From positions 31,922 through 95,921 of the forward strand of contig JAHBVV010000029.1 of assembly GCA_019637335.1 (NCBI GenBank): a stretch of DNA of 64,000 bases, given 5' to 3'. The notes below the pieces were generated by a model. The model was not told where the DNA came from and did not search any database. It saw only the letters and a program-made list of their open reading frames with translations. Origin of the DNA: Candidatus Hydrogenedentota bacterium. Lineage in GTDB: Bacteria > Hydrogenedentota > Hydrogenedentia > Hydrogenedentales > JAEUWI01. The position numbers and the translations under genes were made by a program. Positions within the stretch are counted from its first letter, which is position 1, and each line of letters starts with the position of its first letter. Shown piece after piece: positions 36,934-46,400 of the stretch.

Positions 36934-37872
36934 ATGAAGCCCCTCCAACCCCACGAAATTCGCGGCAACTGGGCCACCCTGCTCCTCGCCTGGAACGGGG
37001 ACGACACCCTGGATCTTCCGCGCGTCGCCCGCGAAATCGACGCGCTGATCGCGTTTCGCGTCAGCGGCGTGTATAGCTGCGGCACGGCGGGGGAGTTCCA
37101 TACCCTTACCGAAAGTGAATTCGACGCCGTCAGCGCGCTGCTCGCCGAAAAATGCGAGGCCGGGGGAATCCCGTTTCAGCTTGGCGCCAGCCACATGAGC
37201 GCGCAACTCTCGCTCGGGCGCGCGCGGCGCGCAGCCGCCCTCCAACCCGGCGCAATTCAGGTCATCCTCCCGGATTGGTGCCCGCTCACCGACGAGGAGG
37301 CCATCGCATTCCTCCGCCGCGTCGCAGAGGCCACGGACCCGGTCCCGCTGGTGCTCTACAATCCGCCGCACGCCAAGCGCGTGCTGGAGCCCGCCGAATT
37401 CGCCCCGCTTTCGCGGGAGGTCCCCGCGCTCGCCGGGATCAAGACCGCCGCCGGGGACGCCGTGTGGTACGCCGCCATGCGATCGCATATCCGGCACCTG
37501 AGCGTATTCGTCCCGGGCCACCGGCTCGCCACGGGCATTCGCGAGGGCGCGCACGGAGCCTACTCCAACGCCGCCTGCCTGCACCCCGGGGCGGCCCAGC
37601 GCTGGTACGAATGCATGTTGAAGGATATCGACGCCGCCCTCGAACTCGAATCGCGCCTCGGCGCGTTCATGGCCGAGCACATTGTCCCCTTCATCACGCG
37701 AGACGGCTACTGCCCCGCCGCCTGCGATCGCCTGCTCGCGCAAATCGGCAACTGGGCGGACGTGGGGGCGCGGATGCGCTGGCCCTACCGCGCCATACCC
37801 GTACAAGAGGCCAAGCGGCTGCGTCCAATCGCCCGCGATCTCGTGCCGGAATTCGTATCTGAGCCAACGTGA
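36934..37872 (+). CDS. Dihydrodipicolinate synthase/N-acetylneuraminate lyase family aldolase
   Basis: A 312-residue class I aldolase of the DapA/NanA family. The Schiff-base Lys170 (LAGIKTAAGD) and Tyr142 (LVLYNPPHAKR) are in place; the substrate-binding loop reads GVYSCGTAGEFHTLT (45-59) against the usual GTTGE. No genes for lysine synthesis lie nearby; next door are a Gfo/Idh oxidoreductase and a GH4 glycosidase, so a sugar-acid lyase role is more likely than DapA itself. I start at ATG 36934; the frame opens at 36886 without a good start. No signal peptide, so it is cytoplasmic. Confidence 0.83.
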   Translation: MKPLQPHEIRGNWATLLLAWNGDDTLDLPRVAREIDALIAFRVSGVYSCGTAGEFHTLTESEFDAVSALLAEKCEAGGIPFQLGASHMSAQLSLGRARRAAALQPGAIQVILPDWCPLTDEEAIAFLRRVAEATDPVPLVLYNPPHAKRVLEPAEFAPLSREVPALAGIKTAAGDAVWYAAMRSHIRHLSVFVPGHRLATGIREGAHGAYSNAACLHPGAAQRWYECMLKDIDAALELESRLGAFMAEHIVPFITRDGYCPAACDRLLAQIGNWADVGARMRWPYRAIPVQEAKRLRPIARDLVPEFVSEPT

Positions 37873-37896
37873 AGCGGCAATTCGGTCCCCGCTTCA

Positions 37897-37926
37897 TTGA
37901 CTTCCGGCGGGTGGGGCCGCTATGAT
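37897..37926 (+). promoter_or_regulatory. Promoter of the GH4 gene
   Basis: TTGACT (37897-37902), an 18-nt spacer and TATGAT (37921-37926) lie about 105 nt before the GH4 start codon and 25 nt after the DapA-like stop. A good sigma-70-type match, so GH4 can be transcribed independently with a leader of roughly 100 nt. Confidence 0.6.
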
Positions 37927-38032
37927 CAGGGCGTCGCGGGCGCGGTAATGCGCGGTCCGGTTCGTGGCGCACCCTAAGCATCCCCACACCAACGGGTTGC
38001 ACTCAAAATACACCCACAGGAATCTACCTTCC

Positions 38033-39316
38033 ATGAAGTTTACCATTATCGGTGGCGGCAGTTCCTATACCCCCGAGCTCCTCGACGGCCTCTTTTCCCG
38101 TCTCGACGCCATCCCCGTCAAAGAAGTCTGGATGATGGATCTGGACAACGATCGCCTCCAGATCAACGCGGGCTTCGCGCGCCGGATGGCGGAGAAGCAC
38201 GGCAACCCCTTTACCGTGCATACCACCACGGACATGCGCGAAGCGGTTGCGGGCGCGAAGTATGTGATCACGCAGATCCGCGTGGGGCAGATGCAGGCCC
38301 GCATCGAGGACGAACGCCTGGGCCTGCGGCACAACATCGTGGGCCAGGAAACCACCGGCGTGGGCGGCTTCGCCTGCGCGCTTCGGACGATTCCCCGGAT
38401 TCTGGACGTCGCCCACGCGATGGAAGAGCTGGCGCCGGACGGCTACCTCCTCAACTTCACGAATCCCGCCGGTATCGTGACAGAAGCCGTGCTCAAGCAC
38501 AGCACGATCAAGAGCGTCGGCCTGTGCAATGTGCCCATCGGCATGATCATGGAGACGATAAAGTATTTCGGGGGCGAAGTCGCCGATATCGAGCTGGATT
38601 ACGTGGGCCTGAACCACCTGAGCTGGGTGCGCCAGTTCAAGCGCAAAGGCGAGGACGTCACGGCCGGGATATTGGAGAAGTTCTTCGAGAATGCCCGCTC
38701 CGAATGGGAACACGAGATCACGCGGAACAACATGATCGCCGCGATGAGCAGCCTGGGCATGTTCTGCAACTACTATCTCCAGTATTTCTACTCGACGGAC
38801 ACCGTGCTGGAGACGATCAAGGCGAAGCCGAAGACGCGCGGGGAGGAGGTGCTGGAGATTGAGGCGGCCCTCTTCAAGAAGTACGCCGACCCGAACCTGA
38901 ACGAGAAGCCCGAGGAACTGGGCAAGCGCGGCGGCGCGCACTACTCGACCGCGGCGTTTTACCTCATCGACGGCATCGAGAACGACCGCCAGAACCGCCA
39001 GATCGTGTGCTGCCGCAACAACGGCGCGATTCCGACCTTTGACGACGACGTGTCGGTGGAGGTCAGCGCGATCATCGGCAAGGACGGCGCGAAAGCAATC
39101 CCCCAGAGCGCGCCGGAGCCGCCGATCCGCGGGCTGATGCAGCATGTGAAGGCGTACGAGACGATGACGGTGCAGGCGGCGGTGACGGGCGATCGCGAGG
39201 CGGCGTTCCAGGCGCTGCTGCTGAATCCGCTGACGCCCAACGCCACCGGCTGCCGCGCGCTGCTCGACGACCTGCTGGAGGTCAACAAGCCGCACCTCCA
39301 GGGCACGTTCTTCTAA
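38033..39316 (+). CDS. Family 4 glycoside hydrolase (6-phospho-beta-glucosidase-like)
   Basis: NAD- and divalent-metal-dependent glycosidase that cleaves by oxidation-elimination; cytoplasmic. Start at ATG 38033 gives 427 residues. The NAD-binding N terminus is FTIIGGGSSYTPEL (3-16); metal ligands are Cys165 in LCNVPIG and His195 in GLNHLSW; NFTNPAGIVTEA is also conserved. NVPIG favours the 6-phospho-beta-glucosidase branch, which would require a phosphotransferase uptake system; none is seen here, so the substrate could be unphosphorylated. Confidence 0.87.
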   Translation: MKFTIIGGGSSYTPELLDGLFSRLDAIPVKEVWMMDLDNDRLQINAGFARRMAEKHGNPFTVHTTTDMREAVAGAKYVITQIRVGQMQARIEDERLGLRHNIVGQETTGVGGFACALRTIPRILDVAHAMEELAPDGYLLNFTNPAGIVTEAVLKHSTIKSVGLCNVPIGMIMETIKYFGGEVADIELDYVGLNHLSWVRQFKRKGEDVTAGILEKFFENARSEWEHEITRNNMIAAMSSLGMFCNYYLQYFYSTDTVLETIKAKPKTRGEEVLEIEAALFKKYADPNLNEKPEELGKRGGAHYSTAAFYLIDGIENDRQNRQIVCCRNNGAIPTFDDDVSVEVSAIIGKDGAKAIPQSAPEPPIRGLMQHVKAYETMTVQAAVTGDREAAFQALLLNPLTPNATGCRALLDDLLEVNKPHLQGTFF

Positions 39317-39317
39317 C

Positions 39318-39366
39318 GCTTTACGCTTTACGCCTTACGCCCAAAGCCCAAAGCCTAAAGCCTAAT
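39318..39366 (+). repeat. Run of seven degenerate heptamers before purC
   Basis: Seven consecutive 7-bp units: GCTTTAC twice, GCCTTAC, GCCCAAA twice, GCCTAAA and GCCTAAT. It starts 2 nt after the GH4 stop and fills nearly the whole 65-nt gap to purC. The GCCTAAA word recurs at 41.78 kb (reverse) and 56.02 kb. Confidence 0.75.
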
Positions 39367-39381
39367 TCTCGGAGTTTCTGC

Positions 39382-40272
39382 ATGACCCAAGCCATTTGCG
39401 AGACGTCGTTGCCGGGCCGGGCGCCGGATTCCCGGGGCAAGGTGCGCGATCTCTACGATCTCGGCGATCGCCTGCTCCTGGTGGCGACGGACCGGATTTC
39501 GGCGTTCGACTGGGTCAACCCGGTGGGCATTCCGGACAAAGGCAAGATTCTCACCCAAATCTCCCTGTTCTGGTTTGAACAGCTGGACGGAATCGTCAGG
39601 AATCACCTGATTTCGGCCGATCTCAAGGATTTTCCCCCGGAATTTCAGGCCCACCCGGAAATGTTTGACGGCCGTTCGATGTTGGTTAAGAAGTGTGCGA
39701 TGTTTCCGGTGGAATTCGTGATCCGCGGCTACCTGGCGGGCAGCGGCCTGAAGGAGTACCAGGAACGCGGGACAGTCTGCGATATTCCCCTGCCGCCGGG
39801 GCTGGTGGAGTCGAGCAAGCTGGAGACGCCGATTTACACGCCCGCGACCAAGTCGAACGATGGCCACGACATCAACATCAGCCCGGAAAAAGCCGGCGAG
39901 ATCATTGGCGCGGAATGGAACACGAAGGCCTCGGACGCGGCCCTGCGCGCGTATGAGCGGGGCCGGGACGTGGCGGCGGAGCGCGGCATCATTCTTTGCG
40001 ACACGAAATTCGAGTTTGGCGTGCTGGACGGCGATCTGATTCTCGCCGACGAGGCGCTTACGCCGGACTCGTCACGATTCTGGCCCGCCGCGACCTACCA
40101 GCCCGGCGTCGGCCAGCCGAGCTTTGACAAGCAGTTTGTTCGCGACTACCTGTCGAGCACCGGGTGGGACAAGAACTCCCCGCAGCCGCCGCTTCCGGAC
40201 GACGTGGTGGTGAAGACGCGGGAAAAATACTTCGAAGCCTACCACCTGCTGACCGGGAAAAAGGACCTCTGA
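39382..40272 (+). CDS. purC: Phosphoribosylaminoimidazole-succinocarboxamide synthase
   Basis: SAICAR synthetase of de novo purine synthesis; joins CAIR and aspartate using ATP. Signature parts: RGKVRDLYDLGDRLLLVATDRISAFD (N-terminal ATP-binding), VEFVIRGYLAGSGLKEY, ISPEKAGEIIG and the C-terminal CDTKFEFG. At 296 residues it belongs to the longer form (about 300) rather than the 237-residue E. coli type. It is followed by purF after 4 nt, giving a compact purine pair. No other pur genes are adjacent. Confidence 0.95.
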   Translation: MTQAICETSLPGRAPDSRGKVRDLYDLGDRLLLVATDRISAFDWVNPVGIPDKGKILTQISLFWFEQLDGIVRNHLISADLKDFPPEFQAHPEMFDGRSMLVKKCAMFPVEFVIRGYLAGSGLKEYQERGTVCDIPLPPGLVESSKLETPIYTPATKSNDGHDINISPEKAGEIIGAEWNTKASDAALRAYERGRDVAAERGIILCDTKFEFGVLDGDLILADEALTPDSSRFWPAATYQPGVGQPSFDKQFVRDYLSSTGWDKNSPQPPLPDDVVVKTREKYFEAYHLLTGKKDL

Positions 40273-40276
40273 GCGC

Positions 40277-41773
40277 ATGAACGCTGACCGGCTCGCCGCC
40301 CTGATCGAAAACCCGCCCCCGCAATACCACCCCAAACCCGCCGGCTGGGAACGGGACGACCAGGTCCAGGACGAGTGCGGCGTGTTCGGCGTGTTCGGGC
40401 ATGCGGAAGCCGCGCGCCTGATCTACCTCGGCCTCTACGCCCTCCAGCACCGCGGCCAGGAAGGCGCCGGGATCGTCTGCTCGAAGGACGGCGCCCTCAC
40501 CGCGCACCGCGGCGTCGGCCTCGTTTCCGATGTCTTCAAGCCCCATAAGCTCGCGCGCGTTAAGGGCACCCACGGCATCGGCCATGTCCGCTATTCCACA
40601 TTCGGCAGCAACAACCTCCACAACGTCCAACCCCTCGTCGTAAGCTACGCACGCGGCTCCATGGCCGTCGCCCACAACGGAAACCTCGTCAATGCCGGCC
40701 AGCTCCGCGACACCCTCGAGGACATCGGCGCCATCTTCCAATCCACCACGGACAGCGAGGTAATCATCCACCATGTCTCCCGGTCGCGCGGGGAGACGTT
40801 TACCGACTGCGTCATCGAAGCCCTTAGCGAGGTTATCGGCGCCTACTCCGTCCTCGTCATGAACGGCGAGGAAATCGTCGCCGCGCGCGACCCGCACGGC
40901 TTCCGCCCCCTCTGGCTCGGCCGCCTCGACGGCGCCTACGTCCTCGCCAGCGAAACCTGCGCCCTCGACCTCATCGACGCGGTCCGCGTCCGCGAAATCG
41001 CGCCCGGCGAAGTCGTCACCATCAACCGCGACGGCATCCAAAGCCAATTCCCCTTCCCGCCGGTCACGCCGAAGCAGTGCATCTTCGAGTACATCTACGT
41101 CTCCCGGCCCGACAGCGATATCTTCGGCGCCAGCGTCGACGAAGTCCGCAAGAACATGGGCCGCGAACTCGCCCGCACCGCACCCGTCGAAGCCGACCTC
41201 GTCATGGCGGTGCCCGACTCCTCCAACCCCGCCGCCCTCGGCTACGCCCACGAATCCAGCATCCCCTTCGACATGGGCATCATCCGCAACCACTACGTCG
41301 GCCGCACCTTCATCGAACCCGAGCAGGGCATCCGCGATTTCGGCGTCCGCATCAAGCTCAACCCCTCCCGCAGCGCCATCGAAGGCAAGCGCATCGTCCT
41401 CGTCGACGACAGCATCGTCCGCGGCACCACCGCCAAGAAGATCATCAAAATGCTCCGCAACCACGGCGCAAAGGAAATCCACTTCCGCATCTCATCGCCG
41501 CCCATCATCAATTCCTGCCACTACGGCATCGACACCCCCAACCCCAGCAAACTCATCGCCTACAACTTCTCCGTCGAAGAAATCCGCCAATACCTCGGCG
41601 TCGACTCCCTCGCCTTTCTCCCCATCGACGCCCTCGTCCGCGCCACCGGCGGCGACCCCGAATGCTTCTGCCTCGGCTGCTTCAACAACCAATACCCCAC
41701 CCTCATCCCCGGCGACTTCCAGCTCAAAGTCCCCGTCGGCCGCCACGTCGACCACAGCACGGAAGTCGTTTAG
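40277..41773 (+). CDS. purF: Amidophosphoribosyltransferase
   Basis: First committed step of purine synthesis: PRPP plus glutamine gives phosphoribosylamine. The mature N-terminal nucleophile is Cys34 (DECGVFGVFGH), so a 33-residue propeptide must be cleaved. The glutaminase domain has LQHRGQEGAGI and HNGNLVN; the PRPP-binding loop is VLVDDSIVRGTT. Cysteines in CIFEYIY and the C-terminal CFCLGC fit the Fe-S-containing Bacillus-type enzyme. 498 residues. It overlaps nothing and ends the pair; a repeat-rich gap follows. Confidence 0.96.
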   Translation: MNADRLAALIENPPPQYHPKPAGWERDDQVQDECGVFGVFGHAEAARLIYLGLYALQHRGQEGAGIVCSKDGALTAHRGVGLVSDVFKPHKLARVKGTHGIGHVRYSTFGSNNLHNVQPLVVSYARGSMAVAHNGNLVNAGQLRDTLEDIGAIFQSTTDSEVIIHHVSRSRGETFTDCVIEALSEVIGAYSVLVMNGEEIVAARDPHGFRPLWLGRLDGAYVLASETCALDLIDAVRVREIAPGEVVTINRDGIQSQFPFPPVTPKQCIFEYIYVSRPDSDIFGASVDEVRKNMGRELARTAPVEADLVMAVPDSSNPAALGYAHESSIPFDMGIIRNHYVGRTFIEPEQGIRDFGVRIKLNPSRSAIEGKRIVLVDDSIVRGTTAKKIIKMLRNHGAKEIHFRISSPPIINSCHYGIDTPNPSKLIAYNFSVEEIRQYLGVDSLAFLPIDALVRATGGDPECFCLGCFNNQYPTLIPGDFQLKVPVGRHVDHSTEVV

Positions 41774-41778
41774 GCCCG

Positions 41779-42017
41779 AGGCTGGAGCCTTTAGGCTGTA
41801 GGCTGTCCGCAGAAGGCGGATTGCCCGTGCACCCTTCTCGGTGTGCCACGGTCAAGCGCGGCGGCAACACCGTCGGATAGCTTGCCCGTGCCGCCTCACG
41901 AAGAAACGCCCCGTCCGCCGCAGGCGGATCGCCCGTGCCCCCGCATCCCCCCAAAAACCTCCCGGTGTGCCACGGTCAAGCGCGGCGGCAACGCCGCCGG
42001 ATAGCTTGCCCGTGTCC
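41779..42017 (+). repeat. Tandemly duplicated REP-like intergenic repeat after purF
   Basis: The gene-free stretch 41774-42131 holds, in order: a reverse heptamer run (AGGCTGT words, 41779-41808), then a roughly 100-bp module present twice (41805-41894 and 41913-42017). Each module has a GTCCGC-AGGCGGAT segment and a hairpin element: CACGGTCAAGC (41847-41857; 41971-41981) pairing with GCTTGCCCGTG (41880-41890; 42004-42014). In the second copy the loop contains its own perfect stem GGCGGC-AAC-GCCGCC. The hairpin arms match copies A and B at 26 kb. The remaining bases to 42131 show nothing I can name. Confidence 0.72.
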
Positions 42018-42131
42018 CCTCTCTTCCCCACGTGCGCGGGGGCCCTCCGTTCGGATTCGCGAATCCAGATCCCTCCCCCTTTCACCCCATCATCGTTTCA
42101 GATTCCGGAACGATAGACGCCTTTTTTCCGA

Positions 42132-43046
42132 TCATTCCTTCAGGTGTTGGTCAAAAAAAACAAAAATGCGCTGGACCATCTCCGGTTCGCGGGCGATACC
42201 CATGCCGTGTTTGCCGCCCTGCACGGCGATGAGTTCGGCGGGGGATCCGGCGGCTATGAGGGCGTCGGCGAAGCGGGTGGATTGTTCGAGTTCCACGCGG
42301 CGATCGTCGGTGCCGTGGATGAGCAGCATGGGGGGGAGGCCGGGGCGGACGTAGGCGGCGGGGGAGGCGCGGCGCGCGGGTTCGGGGAGGTCGATGGGGG
42401 TTCCGCCGAGGAAGCGGATGACGACCTCGTCGTTTTCGAGGCCGAAGCTGAAGGAGAGGGGCTGGCGGAGGTCCATGGGGCCGCAGACGGGCACGGCGGC
42501 CTGGATGGCGCTGGAATGTTCGGTCAGGCCGCTGGCGCCGTCGAATTCCGCGGCGTCGGCGGTGACGGCAAGCATGGCGGAGAGGTGCCCGCCGGCGGAG
42601 GCGCCGATCGCGCCGATGTGGTCGGGGTCGATGCGGTAGGCGCTGGCGTTGGCGCGGAGCCAGCGGATGGCGAGGCGGGCGTCTTCGACGGCGGCGGGGA
42701 ATTTGGCTTCGTCCGAGAGGCGGTAGGCGATGGAAACGCCGGCGTAGCCGCGGTCGGCGAGGGCCTTGAGAAGGTTGAAGGTGGATTGGCCGCCCTTGCC
42801 GCCGGTGTACCAGCCGCCGCCGTGGATGTGGACGACGGCGGGGCGGGGATCGGCGGCGGGGTCGGCGGGATAGAGAATGTCGAGAATCTGCGCGGGGGAC
42901 TGGGCGCCATAGGGCACGTCGGTATCGAAGTTGAGGCCGGTTCCCTCGAGATCGGGGCTCTCCTGGGCGGCGGCGGGAAGGAGGGCGAGGAGGAGCAGTG
43001 CGGCGCGGGTGTGGCGCAGGAGTGTGCGGGTCGTGGCTGGATGCAT
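42132..43046 (-). CDS. Exported alpha/beta hydrolase (esterase/lipase, BD-FAE-like)
   Basis: A 304-residue exported esterase starting at 43046 (a GGAG site lies about ten bases upstream), with a signal peptide ending near PAAA-QE (about residue 27). Oxyanion motif HIHGGGWYTGG, nucleophile Ser in GASAGGHL, acid in HGTDDRRV and histidine in GGKHGMG form a complete hormone-sensitive-lipase-like triad. Such enzymes often deacetylate or deferuloylate plant polysaccharides, but the substrate is inference. The gene is isolated between two repeat-rich gaps. Confidence 0.87.
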   Translation of the reverse strand: MHPATTRTLLRHTRAALLLLALLPAAAQESPDLEGTGLNFDTDVPYGAQSPAQILDILYPADPAADPRPAVVHIHGGGWYTGGKGGQSTFNLLKALADRGYAGVSIAYRLSDEAKFPAAVEDARLAIRWLRANASAYRIDPDHIGAIGASAGGHLSAMLAVTADAAEFDGASGLTEHSSAIQAAVPVCGPMDLRQPLSFSFGLENDEVVIRFLGGTPIDLPEPARRASPAAYVRPGLPPMLLIHGTDDRRVELEQSTRFADALIAAGSPAELIAVQGGKHGMGIAREPEMVQRIFVFFDQHLKE

Positions 43047-43120
43047 GGTTCGGGGTCTCCGGTATTGCGGCGCGCCATCGGCTGCCCGGGGGATAGGGTA
43101 GCGCACGGGGCGGGGGCCAG

Positions 43121-43335
43121 GGCAATCGCACTTAAACTCGACCTTGGTATATGGGCGTAAGCTTGAATTGATTTGGAACCTTGAATCAACGATAGTGCGC
43201 GTTTTGGAGCGCCGGCATCTGTGCCGGCAAGGTCGGGGATTCGCCGCAGGCGAAATGCCAGCGCTCCAACACGCGCCCTTCTTAACATCGAAGGTGGTTC
43301 ATGTGGCACGCGGCCCGAGTTGGAAGTTTAAATGT
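43121..43335 (+). repeat. Diverged interspersed repeat, copy X, with an inner palindrome
   Basis: Positions 43121-43213 align without gaps to 62836-62928 (about 69 of 93 bases identical by my count), and similarity resumes at about 43278-43335 against 62929-62985. Between these blocks copy X has 64 extra bases (43214-43277). They form a long palindrome with the flank: TTGGAGCGC (43204-43212) pairs with GCGCTCCAA (43261-43269) and GGCAT (43214-43218) with ATGCC (43255-43259). GCGCC occurs at both ends (43209-43213 and 43273-43277). The remainder of the 43047-43432 gap shows no gene. Confidence 0.68.
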
Positions 43336-43432
43336 GATTGCCCTGGGGCGGGGGGAATGCCGTTTTTTGCGCCGCGCCCCTTCGTGGTAAAGTACGGGTT
43401 CGGGCGGCGTGCCGCTGGAGGACGCAATCGCG

Positions 43433-44152
43433 ATGGCCATCGAGTTCAAATGTGTATGCGGGAAGGCATTCCGGGTGGAGGACCACCTGGCGGGGCAGCG
43501 GGGGACGTGCCCGCAATGCAAGATGCCGATCACGGTGCCGGGGGAGCCGCCGCGTGCGGCGGATGAGGGTCCGTCGGGCCCGCGTTTCGCGCCGGAGCAG
43601 TTGATGGCGTATTTCCAGCAGCACCAGTCGTCGAATATCTTTTTGCTGCACCCGCACATCCCCGAGGGGCGCGCGGCGTCGGTGCGGGCCTTTTTCGGGA
43701 TCGATCCGGCCGATCCGCTGCTGGGGGTGTTTCATCCGGGGCTGCTGGTGGCGGGGGAGGAGACCCTGGCGCTGACCGGGCATGGGCTGTATGTGAAAAA
43801 GGCGGACCTGACGAAGGGCTTCGGATCGTACGAGTCGCTGCTGGAGGGGAGCATCCACCTGGAGGGAACGCGCGACCTGGTGATTCAGGCGGTGAAGCCC
43901 GAGCGCTACCGCTACCGGGTGCTCGTGCCGCCCGGGATTGCGGAGTACCTCTCGCGGATCCTTCGCGGGCTCCAGCTCGTGCTGAATGGCCGCGACCCCG
44001 CGCCGATCTTCGCGGGGCAGTCGGCGGCGAACGTGTTGCAGGAGCTCCGCGCCGAGCGCCAGGGGCTGCTGCCCACCGCAAGCATGCAGGGCAGTGGCAG
44101 CGGGGGCGGCGAGAAGCGGGGCCTTCTCGGGGGCATCCTGAAAAAGCGCTGA
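43433..44152 (+). CDS. Zinc-ribbon protein of unknown function
   Basis: A 239-residue cytoplasmic protein. The N terminus is a zinc ribbon, CVCGKAFRVEDHLAGQRGTCPQC: CxC followed by CxxC, the small module very common at the start of Planctomycetota-type proteins. I do not recognise the remainder; it is mixed alpha/beta (IFLLHPHIPEG, LLGVFHPGLLVAGEETLALTGHGLYVKK) and ends in a Gly/Ser-rich basic tail. The ATG at 43433 has GGAGGA at 43417-43422; an upstream GTG at 43409 is possible. It ends 7 nt before the convergent amylosucrase. Confidence 0.72.
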   Translation: MAIEFKCVCGKAFRVEDHLAGQRGTCPQCKMPITVPGEPPRAADEGPSGPRFAPEQLMAYFQQHQSSNIFLLHPHIPEGRAASVRAFFGIDPADPLLGVFHPGLLVAGEETLALTGHGLYVKKADLTKGFGSYESLLEGSIHLEGTRDLVIQAVKPERYRYRVLVPPGIAEYLSRILRGLQLVLNGRDPAPIFAGQSAANVLQELRAERQGLLPTASMQGSGSGGGEKRGLLGGILKKR

Positions 44153-44159
44153 GCCCGGC

Positions 44160-46127
<1,968 letters not shown>

Positions 46128-46400
46128 GCGCCGTTCCTGGCTGGTTGCGCCCCGTACTGCCAATGCCCGCCCGAGGCCATTGGGGGATTCTATCGGATGC
46201 CTTCCCGCAGCTTCAAGGCGTGACGGATTCCCAGCGCCGGGAATAAGGACGGAATTTGACATGTTCATCCTATTGTGTGCGGGAAGAGCGGGTTTGGTTC
46301 GCTTTTCATACTTTGAGCACCTTTCCGCATGGCTGGGTGGGCCTGGCCCACGGTGAGGTCGCGACCGCTCGCGGCGGCGCGCAAGACAGAAGGGGTTGCC

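Noticed and set aside
39318..39366. Telomere-like repeat marking a linear replicon end
   Set aside because: Heptamers resemble TTTAGGC telomere words, but the run is seven degenerate units inside a purine operon, so a terminus is not credible.
41077..41880. A 267-codon frame rich in Arg/Pro/His
   Set aside because: It is the +1 shadow of purF, caused by runs of C-ending codons.
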